Source of the DNA: Centipeda felix
GTDB taxonomy: Bacteria > Bacillota > Negativicutes > Selenomonadales > Selenomonadaceae
Length of the DNA: 64,000 bases
NCBI RefSeq assembly: GCF_900186465.1
Contig: NZ_LT891959.1
Coordinates: forward strand, 372,001 to 436,000
Direction: 5' to 3'
Program-made: the position numbers and the translations under genes
Part shown: positions 54,708 through 64,000 of the stretch, piece by piece
How the letters are laid out: every line of letters starts with the position of its first letter
How positions within the stretch are numbered: position 1 is the stretch's first letter
The notes under the pieces: generated by a model
What the model was told of the DNA's origin: nothing
Seen by the model: only the letters and a program-made list of their open reading frames with translations
Databases searched by the model: none

Positions 54708-55651
54708 GATGTAAAACGTGCTCCTGCAGTCAGTACACAGCCATTCAAAAAGTCGGATACCGCCATCATCCGTTTCCCGGGTGCCTGAATCTCTGTCACC
54801 TGCACGATCTCATCGCCTGCTGCGACGCGCAGCCCTGCCCGCCGATCTGCCGTGAGAATGGTGCCGTGCGGCGCATCGGTCCGCTCGCCTGTGAGGGACA
54901 GCATACCGATCTTATACCGTGCGTCCCCCAGATGCGTCTCTGCGTAGGGCACAGGGTTCAGCCCGCGCACGAGGGCATCGAGCTCCCGTGCCGTGCGCGA
55001 CCAGTCGATCTGTGCCGTCTCGCGCGTAATGCGTGCGGCATAGCTGCTCTCCCCCGTCTGCGGCGTACGCGTGAGCACCCCTGCGGCAAGCTGCTCCAGC
55101 GTCTCCACGAGGAGCGCCGCCCCCGTCTCCATCAGAGCATCGTGGAGCGTTCCGTACGTCGTATCCCTATGGATGGGAACCTCGCGCCGCAGGAGCATAT
55201 CCCCCGTGTCGAGCCCCGCATCCATCTGCATGGTCGTAATCCCCGTCACTGCGGCACCGTCCATCACCGCGTGCTGAATCGGTGCAGCACCGCGATAGAG
55301 CGGGAGCAGGGACGCGTGCACATTGATGCAGCCATGCACGGGGATATCCAGAATCTCCTGCGTCAGGATCTGCCCAAATGCCGCCACCACCGCCACATCG
55401 GGACGGAGGGCGCGCAGCGCTTCGGCAAATGCCGCATCACGTGCGCGTGCAGGCTGGAGAACGGGAATATCATGTGACAGGGCCCACGCCTTGACCGGAG
55501 AGGGGCTGAGTTTCTTCCCGCGCCCGCGCGGGCGATCCGGCTGCGTAACAACGGCGACGATATCCGTGAGATCGCGCCGCTCTGCCATCGCCGCAAGAAT
55601 CGCCACGGCGAAATCCGGCGTCCCCATAAAGACGGTACGCATCGGCGTCAT
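54704..55651 (-). CDS. fmt: Methionyl-tRNA formyltransferase
   Basis: Formylates initiator Met-tRNA with 10-formyl-THF. 315 residues: N-terminal RTVFMGTPDFAV, the folate-site signature NVHASLLPLYRGAAPI and TGITTMQMDAGLDTGD, then the C-terminal OB-like domain. The start overlaps the def stop (ATGA) and follows GGAGG. Confidence 0.95.
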   Translation of the reverse strand: MTPMRTVFMGTPDFAVAILAAMAERRDLTDIVAVVTQPDRPRGRGKKLSPSPVKAWALSHDIPVLQPARARDAAFAEALRALRPDVAVVAAFGQILTQEILDIPVHGCINVHASLLPLYRGAAPIQHAVMDGAAVTGITTMQMDAGLDTGDMLLRREVPIHRDTTYGTLHDALMETGAALLVETLEQLAAGVLTRTPQTGESSYAARITRETAQIDWSRTARELDALVRGLNPVPYAETHLGDARYKIGMLSLTGERTDAPHGTILTADRRAGLRVAAGDEIVQVTEIQAPGKRMMAVSDFLNGCVLTAGARFTS

Positions 55652-56118
55652 TCCTCTTCCTCCCCCTTGCGCAGGCGCACGGCAATATCGATGAAGAGGC
55701 GCCCCTCAAGATGATCGCACTCATGCTGAATGCAGCGCGCCAAAAGCCCCTCCGCTGTCAATGTACGGCGGCGGCTGCGGCGGTCGGTATACTCCACCGT
55801 CACACGCTCCGCGCGCTCCACATCACCGTAGACCTTCGGCACGGAGAGGCACCCCTCCGACTCCGTCACGCTTCCCTCGCGCATGGTGATGACGGGATTG
55901 ACGAGCTCCAAGAGCCCGTGCTCATCCTGCACGTCGATCACCACGATGCGCAGAGACTTCCCCACCTGCGGCGCAGCAAGACCCACGCCGTCAGCAGCAT
56001 ACATCGTTTCCGCCATATCGTCGAGCAGCTGCCGATGCCGCTTCGTGAGGCGTTCGATCGGCTCCGCCGTCTGTTTCAGGACGGGATCCCCCGCCTTCTT
56101 GATGTCAAGTATCGCCAT
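55648..56118 (-). CDS. def: Peptide deformylase
   Basis: Removes the N-formyl group from nascent proteins. 156 residues with all three motifs: GVGLAAPQVG, EGCLSVP and QHECDHLEG (metal His pair and catalytic Glu). The ATG at 56118 follows GAGG and begins MAILDIKKAGDPVLK. A Glu-rich tail ends it. Eight bases after the amidohydrolase stop. Confidence 0.95.
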   Translation of the reverse strand: MAILDIKKAGDPVLKQTAEPIERLTKRHRQLLDDMAETMYAADGVGLAAPQVGKSLRIVVIDVQDEHGLLELVNPVITMREGSVTESEGCLSVPKVYGDVERAERVTVEYTDRRSRRRTLTAEGLLARCIQHECDHLEGRLFIDIAVRLRKGEEEE

Positions 56119-56126
56119 AGTATTCC

Positions 56127-56954
56127 TCATGTCAGGTGCAGATGATAGATCCGCACCGCATTCTCATAAAACACAGCATCCCAGTGCTCCTCGGGAATGA
56201 GGAGCTTTGTGAATGCAACATAGTCGCCGAAGTTTGCCAGCGGCCAATCCGTGCCGAACATCAGCCGATCGTACGCATTCAGGTACGCGAGCCAGCCGCG
56301 CAGCTGCTCGATATAGAAATGCTTTCGCGCACAGAAGCAGTCAAAATCCACAATTTTCCCCTCAAGCATCCCCGAGAGATCGGCGGTGACATTCGGATTC
56401 TTCTCCATCACCGCAATGGCATCGACGAAATACGGCTCCCCCAGATGGCACATGACGAAATTCACCTGACGGAACTTCGTCGCCGCCTCATCCATGACAT
56501 TCGGATGCGCATACTTCAGCAGCGCCTTCTCCGTCGCTGTCAGTCCTGTGTGCACGGCAACGGGCTTTCCGTACCGTGATGCCAGTTCGTAAACGGGGGC
56601 AAGCATATCGTCATAGATATAGAAATAATTGTAGCCGGGATAGAGCTTAATGCCGACGCAGCGCGCGCTCCGAAGATGCTGCTCAAGGGCAGGCAAGAGC
56701 TGCTCAATGCGCGCAGCACTCATCTCCGTCTGCCCGCCGTCGCCCGCGATCCCGACACAGTAGTGAAAGAGATCGGGATAGTTCGGCGCGAGCTCCTCCA
56801 CGGGGAGATTGCCCATGATAACGCCGTGGACAATCCCCGCCGCACGGCAGTCGCGCCGCAGCGCCTCCTCCGTATTCTCGTGTCCCGCCGCACGTGCGAC
56901 GGTATCAAAATACTCCCCTCTGCCATAGTGCAGATGGGCGTCAATAATCTTCAT
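56127..56954 (-). CDS. Amidohydrolase (amidohydro_2 family), substrate unknown
   Basis: 275 residues. A TIM-barrel metal hydrolase recognised from the N-terminal KIIDAHLHYG (HxH metal pair), VGIKLYPGYNYFYIYD, KPVAVHTGLT, NFVMCHLGEPY and RLMFGTDWPLANF (last metal Asp). The family includes decarboxylases such as ACMSD and lactonases, so the reaction cannot be named. The ATG at 56954 begins the conserved sequence; its ribosome site is weak. First gene of the def-fmt run, downstream of repeat element E. Confidence 0.82.
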   Translation of the reverse strand: MKIIDAHLHYGRGEYFDTVARAAGHENTEEALRRDCRAAGIVHGVIMGNLPVEELAPNYPDLFHYCVGIAGDGGQTEMSAARIEQLLPALEQHLRSARCVGIKLYPGYNYFYIYDDMLAPVYELASRYGKPVAVHTGLTATEKALLKYAHPNVMDEAATKFRQVNFVMCHLGEPYFVDAIAVMEKNPNVTADLSGMLEGKIVDFDCFCARKHFYIEQLRGWLAYLNAYDRLMFGTDWPLANFGDYVAFTKLLIPEEHWDAVFYENAVRIYHLHLT

Positions 56955-57025
56955 CGTCTGTTGTTCTTCCTCAAAAGAATCACTGATACGTTCAATGCCT
57001 CTCAATTTCTGTGATCGTTTTGTTT

Positions 57026-57192
57026 TAGGGAATCACTGATAAAATGAGGTCTGCCAGATTGGCGTAGATTTTTTCGTCCGAACGAGGTGGAAAACCGGAC
57101 GCAGAGTGGTGCTCTGTGGAGGATTTTCCGCCGAAGTGCGGGCAAAAAAGATGCGTCAAGATGGTTGTACCGAATTTATCAGTGCTTCCTTA
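57026..57192 (+). repeat. 167-bp TA-flanked palindromic element, copy E
   Basis: Nearly identical to copy B in the same orientation, with the same central CAGAG-TGGTG-CTCTG hairpin. It lies between the queE end and the amidohydrolase start. A short extra copy of one terminus, GAATCACTGATA, sits about 40 bases to the left (56978-56989). Confidence 0.87.
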
Positions 57193-57255
57193 GTTTACCA
57201 TATCCGTCAATAGTTTTTGTGGGAATCATGCACCAAGATCTTTATCCGTGCGCCC

Positions 57256-57987
57256 CTAAAGCATATCCATCATCCGATGGGTCTGCGGGATCACACGCAC
57301 ATGTGCAAGGCGCTGCAGCGCGTTCTCCTGCCATGCGAGCAGCTGCTCGGGCGAGGGCTTCGTACATCCGCCGTAGGGCGTCACGGGCTGCAGAATCAGC
57401 ATCGACTCCGGGGCGGTATCCGCCACGAGCCGAATGGCGGTATCGACTTCGCTGTCAGGGCTCTCCGCCGCGACGACAATCTTGACCCACGTATCCTTCG
57501 CCTTTGCGATCTCCAAAAAGCGCTCGTGGGCATCCCAGACGGGATGCGTCGTCGCAGAGGGCAGCTTGATGTCCATACTGATGCCTGCCACACAGTCAAT
57601 GCACTTCTTCAGCTCCTCATGGAGCGTTCCGTTCGACTCCAGATAAATCGGCAGCTGCACATGCGGCGCCAGTGCACGGATGAACGCTGCATGCAGCAGC
57701 GGCTCGCCCCCCGTAATGCTGAGCGCCTGATGCGGTACGCCCGCCGCTGCGATCTCCACCAGCTCTGCCGCACGCTGCGGCGAGATTGGATTCGGGTAGG
57801 GCACGAGATGATACGTCCCCGCTCCCTCCTCCACGACACAGTCGGGGTGCATCCCGACCGCGCTGTCCGTATCGCAGTAGCTGCAGTGAAGATTGCAGCC
57901 CTCAAGGCGCAGGAACACCTGCCGGCAGCCGACGTACTTCCCTTCGCCCTGAACCGTCGAGAAAATCTCGATGATATTCTCGTTCAT
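57256..57987 (-). CDS. queE: 7-carboxy-7-deazaguanine synthase
   Basis: A radical-SAM enzyme of queuosine synthesis. 243 residues: EIFSTVQGEGKYVG, the cluster motif CNLHCSYCDT (C-x3-C-x2-C), LSITGGEPLL and YLESNGTL. The ATG at 57987 follows GAGAGG and lies one base after the queD stop. It uses the product of QueD as substrate. Confidence 0.94.
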   Translation of the reverse strand: MNENIIEIFSTVQGEGKYVGCRQVFLRLEGCNLHCSYCDTDSAVGMHPDCVVEEGAGTYHLVPYPNPISPQRAAELVEIAAAGVPHQALSITGGEPLLHAAFIRALAPHVQLPIYLESNGTLHEELKKCIDCVAGISMDIKLPSATTHPVWDAHERFLEIAKAKDTWVKIVVAAESPDSEVDTAIRLVADTAPESMLILQPVTPYGGCTKPSPEQLLAWQENALQRLAHVRVIPQTHRMMDML

Positions 57988-57988
57988 T

Positions 57989-58369
57989 TCAGTCCCTCTC
58001 ATACGTGACAGATGATTTTGGCGTCTCCCAGACGGTCAGTGCAGCAAGATGTGCCGCTGTCGCCGTAACCTCAGGACGCACGGCAAGGCGCTCAAAAATG
58101 ATTCGCGCCAGATTCTCCGCCGTCGGATTCATCGCGGCATCAAACGGCGGGAGTTCATTGACATAGCGATGGTCGAACTCATCCAATACCGCCATCAGCG
58201 CTGCCTTTGCCGTCTTAAAGTCGATCATCATTCCGAGATCATCGAGCTCCGTGCCGCGAAACGCCGCCTCGACGACCCAGTTATGCCCGTGCAGGCGGTC
58301 GCATTTCCCAGGATACCCGACAACGCGGTGTGCCGCCTCGAATGCGCCTTCAACGCGCAGTGTATACAT
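57989..58369 (-). CDS. queD: 6-carboxytetrahydropterin synthase
   Basis: Converts dihydroneopterin triphosphate to 6-carboxytetrahydropterin. 126 residues of the PTPS fold. FEAAHRV and RLHGHNW supply the zinc His residues, CDRLHGH has the catalytic Cys, and a C-terminal WETPKSSVTY carries the pterin-binding Glu. Strong AAGGAG site. A terminator hairpin precedes that site. No preQ1 riboswitch was recognised upstream. Confidence 0.94.
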   Translation of the reverse strand: MYTLRVEGAFEAAHRVVGYPGKCDRLHGHNWVVEAAFRGTELDDLGMMIDFKTAKAALMAVLDEFDHRYVNELPPFDAAMNPTAENLARIIFERLAVRPEVTATAAHLAALTVWETPKSSVTYERD

Positions 58370-58389
58370 TCTGCTCTCCTTCGTTTGTC

Positions 58390-58418
58390 AAAAGGCTGCC
58401 GCACACGTGCAGCAGCCT
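58390..58418 (-). terminator. Terminator between glycosyltransferase and queD, against the queD ribosome site
   Basis: Minus strand AGGCTGC, 12-base loop, GCAGCCT, four T (58390-58393). AAGGAG of queD starts eight bases later. Confidence 0.65.
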
Positions 58419-58430
58419 CTCTCGATGCCA

Positions 58431-59705
58431 TTATTTCACATCGCTCATCACTTCGTCCATGCTCATGGCGCGCGTATGCTTCGTATGGCTCCACTCATGC
58501 TCATTTCGATGGATGAACCCGAGGAAGATGATCGGTATCCACGAATAGATGAACACAGGATAGAGGAGCAAATAGAACCACGCCTTCACCTTGGCACGCA
58601 CCTTGATAAGGATAATCATGGGCAGAAGATACTGCCCGATCATGATCGCCGTCATCAGCTGCGACGGCAGGAATTTGTAGATACTCGTATAAAACGGCGG
58701 GAACGCCAGCTGCACATAGCTGATGATGATGAAGAACGTCGAGATCATGAGGAAATGCGGCTGCAGAAGATAGATGCAGCCATCCCAGATGCGTATGTCG
58801 CGGCGTTTCCAGCCCTCGCGGATCATCGTCGGGATAAAGCGGTGCGCCACGTCAAACTGTCCCTGCGCCCAGCGTCTGCGCTGGTTCCACGCCTGCTTGA
58901 ACGTGAGCGGCTTCTCATCGTAGACCACGGCGTCATGCGCCCACGTCGTCTTGATGCCCTCGGCAAGCAGCTTCATCGTGAACTCCATGTCCTCGGTGAG
59001 GCAGGTCGCGCGCCAGCCGTGCCGCTTCAGCACGTCCGTCGTAATGCACATGCCCGTACCGCCGAGGCACGCCGAGAGACCGATGTTCGTCTTTGCGAGA
59101 TGCGAGATATGGTCGATGACCCAGAACGCAATCGCAAACGTCCCTGCCACCCATGTATCGTATGGATTCTTCGCATCCAAATAGCCCTGAATGACCTTGT
59201 CGCCCTTGAGGAGACGGTTGTTCATCTCCTTGAGAAAATTCGGGTGTACGAGGTTGTCCGCATCGAAGATAGCGACGGCATCGTACTCCTTGTCCATCGC
59301 AAAGAGCTGCTCAAACATCCACTCAAGGGCAAACCCCTTGCTCTTCTTCGTCGGATGCGTGCGCGTGCAGACAATGGCGCCCGCCTTCTCCGCGATCTCC
59401 CCCGTATTGTCCGTACAGTTGTCGGCAATGACATAGATGTCGTACAGTTCCTTGGGATAGTCGAGCCGCTGCAGATTTTCGATGAGCTGCCCGATGACCG
59501 CCGCCTCGTTGTGCGCGGCGACGACAACAGCAAATGTCTTCTCCGGCGTCAGGATTTTTTTCTCCCCATGCCGCCACAGACAGCAGAAGCCGATGAAGAA
59601 AAAATACAGCGTGAAGAGCAGGAGGAGAATCTGCATTGGCACCATGATGATGTCAAAGACATGTGCCGGCAGATAGGGCGAGAGTGCATGAAAGATCTCT
59701 GTCAT
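58431..59705 (-). CDS. Membrane glycosyltransferase, GT2 family
   Basis: 424 residues. An N-terminal membrane helix, a cytosolic GT-A domain with VVVAAHNEAAVIG, DNCTDNT, IFDADN, TEDMEFT and QRRRWAQGQF, which is the D-D-D-QxxRW set of processive synthases, then about three to four C-terminal helices. It resembles poly-sugar (NAG, cellulose or hyaluronan-type) synthases, but the product is unknown. It follows pssA by two bases. Confidence 0.88.
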   Translation of the reverse strand: MTEIFHALSPYLPAHVFDIIMVPMQILLLLFTLYFFFIGFCCLWRHGEKKILTPEKTFAVVVAAHNEAAVIGQLIENLQRLDYPKELYDIYVIADNCTDNTGEIAEKAGAIVCTRTHPTKKSKGFALEWMFEQLFAMDKEYDAVAIFDADNLVHPNFLKEMNNRLLKGDKVIQGYLDAKNPYDTWVAGTFAIAFWVIDHISHLAKTNIGLSACLGGTGMCITTDVLKRHGWRATCLTEDMEFTMKLLAEGIKTTWAHDAVVYDEKPLTFKQAWNQRRRWAQGQFDVAHRFIPTMIREGWKRRDIRIWDGCIYLLQPHFLMISTFFIIISYVQLAFPPFYTSIYKFLPSQLMTAIMIGQYLLPMIILIKVRAKVKAWFYLLLYPVFIYSWIPIIFLGFIHRNEHEWSHTKHTRAMSMDEVMSDVK

Positions 59706-59706
59706 A

Positions 59707-60420
59707 TCAGCTTTCCCTCGTCCGCATCGTCAGCGCAGTCACATGGTTGACGATGCCAAAGAGCGCATACGCCGCAAAAATCGCCGTAAATACAGCGGGC
59801 AGAACGGCCGTCTGTCCGACGTAGAGGATGCCGGCAAACACGATGAGTGCGACGAGCTTCGATACAAAGTAAATCCGTTCCCCGCCGCCCTTAAAATCCG
59901 GGTAGTGGACGTGACTGACCATCAGATAGCCCGTCACGGCGACCGCGGCGGGATAAAGAAGCCCATAGTCGGCAGGGTTAATGCCGAGCGAGAGAAAGAG
60001 CCATGCCGACATGGCGACGAGATTCCCGCCCGCAGGAATGGCGAGCCCCATAAAGTAGCCGTGCACCACATTGGCATTCACATTGAAGCGCGTGAGACGC
60101 CACATCCCGCAGAGAGCAAAGCAGATCGCCGCCGCTGCACCGACGAGCCCGTAGGAGAAGAGAGCCAGTTTCCACGCGAGCAGCGCGGGGGCGATGCCGA
60201 ATGAGCCGAGGTCGCAGAGGGAGTCCATCTCCTTGCCGAACTCACTGGAGACGCCGAGCGCACGCGCCACGCGTCCGTCCATGCCGTCCGCGACCAGCGC
60301 GAGCAGAATGAAGATCGCCGCCCAGTCAAGATGGCCTTCTGCCGTTGACAGGATGGAACACATACCAAAGAACAGATTCATCGCCGTACACAGATTCGGC
60401 AGAAATCGTCTGTAATTCAT
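59707..60420 (-). CDS. pssA: CDP-diacylglycerol-serine O-phosphatidyltransferase
   Basis: Makes phosphatidylserine. 237 residues with about six to seven membrane helices. The CDP-alcohol transferase signature DGRVARALGVSSEFGKEMDSLCD has all Asp and Gly positions. The start overlaps the psd stop by four bases, so the product and its decarboxylase are co-expressed. Confidence 0.93.
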   Translation of the reverse strand: MNYRRFLPNLCTAMNLFFGMCSILSTAEGHLDWAAIFILLALVADGMDGRVARALGVSSEFGKEMDSLCDLGSFGIAPALLAWKLALFSYGLVGAAAAICFALCGMWRLTRFNVNANVVHGYFMGLAIPAGGNLVAMSAWLFLSLGINPADYGLLYPAAVAVTGYLMVSHVHYPDFKGGGERIYFVSKLVALIVFAGILYVGQTAVLPAVFTAIFAAYALFGIVNHVTALTMRTRES

Positions 60421-61049
60421 TCGCCTTCAAGCCTCCCCAGGACAGTCCTGCCGCCCTGCACCTTTTCGCCTTCCCGCACGAGGATCTGCGCCCGCTCAGG
60501 CATCACGATCTCAAGGCAGGAGCCGAAGCGGATCATGCCGTAGATGTCTCCCTGCTTCATGCGGTCGTCGAGCGTTACCCACGAGACGATGCGCCGCGCG
60601 AGGATTCCCGCGATCTGCTTTACCGTGATACGCAGATCGCCGCGGTCTATGCCGATCAGATGGTGTTCATTTTCAAAGCCGACCTCGTCCTTGTAGGCGG
60701 GACGAAAACGGCCGCAGTAATATTTCTGCAGTTTGATTTCCCCATTGATCGGACTGCGGTTGACGTGCACATTAAAGACCGACATGAAGATGACGATCTT
60801 GTTGCACGGCTCCCCGACGAAATCATCCACGCCCACAGAGGAGATCTCCGTCACCGTGCCGTCGGCAGGCGACAGAATATGATGTTCGTTTGCGGCGATC
60901 GTACGTGTCGGGCTGCGGAAGAAATAGGCAAAATAACACGCCAGCACGACGAACGGAAGCGCGGCATACGGATGCGCAAAGTATCCAAAAATAACCGCCA
61001 AAACGAGTGCGGCGCCGATAAACTTATAGCCCTCACTGACAATGACCAC
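60417..61049 (-). CDS. psd: Phosphatidylserine decarboxylase proenzyme
   Basis: Makes phosphatidylethanolamine. 210 residues, the short class. N-terminal hydrophobic hairpin, SPADGTVTEI, FMSVFNVHVNRSP and the self-cleavage site Gly-Ser in MIRFGSCLEI, which becomes the pyruvoyl group. GTG start at 61049 after GGAGG. It has its own promoter. Confidence 0.93.
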   Translation of the reverse strand: MVIVSEGYKFIGAALVLAVIFGYFAHPYAALPFVVLACYFAYFFRSPTRTIAANEHHILSPADGTVTEISSVGVDDFVGEPCNKIVIFMSVFNVHVNRSPINGEIKLQKYYCGRFRPAYKDEVGFENEHHLIGIDRGDLRITVKQIAGILARRIVSWVTLDDRMKQGDIYGMIRFGSCLEIVMPERAQILVREGEKVQGGRTVLGRLEGE

Positions 61050-61075
61050 GCAGACACGCCTCCTTTTTCTCTCAC

Positions 61076-61104
61076 ATTATAATGGAAAGCCTATTCTTTG
61101 TCCA
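61076..61104 (-). promoter_or_regulatory. Promoter of psd-pssA-glycosyltransferase
   Basis: Minus strand TGGACA (61099-61104), 17 bp, TATAAT (61076-61081), about 27 bases before the GTG start. Confidence 0.8.
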
Positions 61105-61116
61105 CAGATATGGCTC

Positions 61117-61842
61117 TTATTTTCGCGATGCGTGCACTTTCAGGACGAATTTCGGCAGTGCCAGCAGACGGCCTGCACGTTTCGGCTGCATCAGGCCGCG
61201 GAAGAGCCATTCCAGTTTTGCCTTCTGCATCCAGTGCGGTGCGCGCTTCATCACGCCCGCCATGACGTCAAGCGTCCCACCGACACCGATGGCGACGGGG
61301 ACGTCGAGCTCTGCGAGATGCGCGGCGATCCACTTCTCCTGCTTCGGCACACCGAGCGCGACGAGCAGGAGATCCGGGCGTGCCGCGCGAATCTCCGCGA
61401 TGATCGCCGCATTGTCCGCAGGGGAAAAGAACCCGTTGCGCACCCCCACGATCTCGATGCCGGGATAAAGCTGCTCCGCTTTCGCCTTTGCCTTCTCCGC
61501 AACGCCGGGCGCTGAGCCGAAGAAGTAAACGCGCCGCCCCTCGGCAGGGGCACAGCGCAGCAGCTCCTGCGCCAGATCGTAGCCCGCGACACGCTCGGGC
61601 ATCGCGTGCCCGAGGTGACGTGCCGCCCAGACCGTCCCTGCCCCATCGGGCACAACGAGTGCCGACGCATTCAGGATACGGCGCAGCTCCTCATCATGCG
61701 TCGCACGCATCAGCATCTCGGCATTCGCCGTCGCAACCATAACGCCCGCACGCGTGTCCATGGCACGGCGCACGACATCGACAGCCTCCGCCATTGTGAC
61801 GGCATCGACATCGACCCCCAGGATATTCACCCGCTCTGCCAA
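61117..61842 (-). CDS. WecG/TagA/CpsF family glycosyltransferase (GT26)
   Basis: 241 residues. Adds an N-acetyl-hexosamine-type sugar to a lipid carrier. Signatures: VATANAEMLMRA, LVVPDGAGTVWAAR, GSAPGVAEKA, DLLLVALGVPKQEKWI and VGGTLDVMAGVMKRAPHWM. The best start is a TTG at 61842, eight bases after AAGGAGG; the TTG two codons earlier is too close to that site. A terminator separates it from aspS. Confidence 0.88.
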   Translation of the reverse strand: MAERVNILGVDVDAVTMAEAVDVVRRAMDTRAGVMVATANAEMLMRATHDEELRRILNASALVVPDGAGTVWAARHLGHAMPERVAGYDLAQELLRCAPAEGRRVYFFGSAPGVAEKAKAKAEQLYPGIEIVGVRNGFFSPADNAAIIAEIRAARPDLLLVALGVPKQEKWIAAHLAELDVPVAIGVGGTLDVMAGVMKRAPHWMQKAKLEWLFRGLMQPKRAGRLLALPKFVLKVHASRK

Positions 61843-61867
61843 GCGCAACTCCTCCTTCTGTCTCGCG

Positions 61868-61896
61868 AAAAGAGAGCGTCCGCATGGGACGCCCTC
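61868..61896 (-). terminator. Terminator after aspS, close to the TagA-like ribosome site
   Basis: Minus strand ten-base stem GAGGGCGTCC / GGACGCTCTC with loop CATGC and four T (61868-61871). AAGGAGG follows ten bases later. Confidence 0.7.
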
Positions 61897-61917
61897 GAAA
61901 TGCTTCGTCGTACCGTT

Positions 61918-63726
<1,809 letters not shown>

Positions 63727-63727
63727 C

Positions 63728-64000
63728 TCAGACCTTCACCTCAGAAATCATCTTTTCTACCAAACGGTCAAGCGCACAGGTCTCCTGCGCACTCTCCGCC
63801 ATATCGCGCACGAGCGCCGTATGCGCTGCCAGCTCATCCTCGCCGAGAATGATAGCATAGCGCGCACCGGATCGATTCGCCTGCTTCATCTGTGCCTTCA
63901 TGCTGCGTCCCGCATAGTCCATGAGGGCACGCACATTGCCGCACCGCAGCTCATGCAGCAAGGGGAACGCCGCTTTTGCCGCCGCATCGCCGAGCGCGAT
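63728..64000 (-). CDS. hisS: Histidyl-tRNA synthetase, C-terminal part cut by window edge
   Basis: 91 codons up to the window edge, open throughout. They form the HisRS anticodon-binding domain: IALGDAAAKAAFPLLHELR, then MKAQMKQANRSGARYAIILGEDE and the C-terminal LVEKMISEVKV. The hisS-aspS order is standard in Firmicutes. Confidence 0.92.
   Translation of the reverse strand: MALGDAAAKAAFPLLHELRCGNVRALMDYAGRSMKAQMKQANRSGARYAIILGEDELAAHTALVRDMAESAQETCALDRLVEKMISEVKV

Noticed and set aside
58370-58430. preQ1 riboswitch before queD
   Set aside because: The short gap holds only a terminator hairpin; no aptamer-like pseudoknot sequence was recognised.

Overview
The window reads as a chromosomal segment of a motile, anaerobic Negativicute, most likely an oral Selenomonas-type bacterium. 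This is inferred from gene content and from Firmicutes-type gene order, not from a database search. Base composition is G+C-rich for a Firmicute. Flagellar genes (fliK, flgD), a chemoreceptor, an oxygen-reducing flavodiiron protein, siroheme decarboxylase subunits, phosphatidylserine/ethanolamine synthesis, and a CtsR-McsA-McsB-ClpC stress operon are all present. Nearly every gene lies on the minus strand. The plus-strand exceptions are a Y-family polymerase with its YolD-like partner and the flavodiiron gene.

Layout. 1-2.4 kb: start of clpB under a CtsR-like operator, then a long-form glutamine synthetase. 2.5-5.1 kb: ABC transporter pair and rfbB. 5.2-7.0 kb: SOS-type polymerase and YolD partner. 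7.2-11.4 kb: transaldolase-like enzyme and trpA, trpB, trpC, trpF. 11.7-15.5 kb: glyS, glyQ, a small membrane protein and an exonuclease. 15.8-18.1 kb: flavodiiron protein, then ahbB/ahbA. 18.2-24.5 kb: the proteostasis cluster tig-clpP-clpX-lon-engB. 24.6-28.8 kb: cell-wall amidase group and a purine permease behind tRNA-Ser. 29.0-32.1 kb: a five-repeat protein, flgD and fliK. 32.1-38.6 kb: radA, clpC, mcsB, mcsA, ctsR. 38.9-41.9 kb: chemoreceptor and a flippase-like membrane protein. 41.9-57.0 kb: one long, tightly packed operon-like run. In transcription order it reads amidohydrolase, def, fmt, DUF116, rsmB, rlmN, fhaA, fhaB, prpC, ftsW-like, pbp, prkC, rsgA, rpe, queC, folE2. 57.2-61.8 kb: queE, queD, a glycosyltransferase, pssA, psd and a TagA/WecG glycosyltransferase. 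61.9-64.0 kb: aspS and the end of hisS.

How the genes work together. The 42-57 kb run joins translation (deformylation, formylation, rRNA methylation, ribosome GTPase) to envelope growth (SEDS polymerase plus PBP) under a Ser/Thr kinase, phosphatase and FHA control module. The queuosine genes queC/folE2 and queD/queE sit at two separate loci. The stress operon is followed in the same direction by radA and then by flagellar hook genes.

Most notable non-coding structure. (1) Five exactly 167-bp palindromic elements flanked by TA, with compensating changes in their stems; three sit on stop codons that they regenerate. (2) CtsR-like operators whose heptads repeat every 8 bp instead of the classical 10 bp. 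(3) At least six intrinsic-terminator hairpins placed directly against the Shine-Dalgarno sequence of the next gene (trpF, glyQ, lon, purine permease, queD, tagA-like), leaving no room for a promoter. (4) A second mosaic hairpin repeat family in the clpC-radA gap and after the yolD-like gene. No CRISPR array, prophage or insertion sequence with a transposase was seen.
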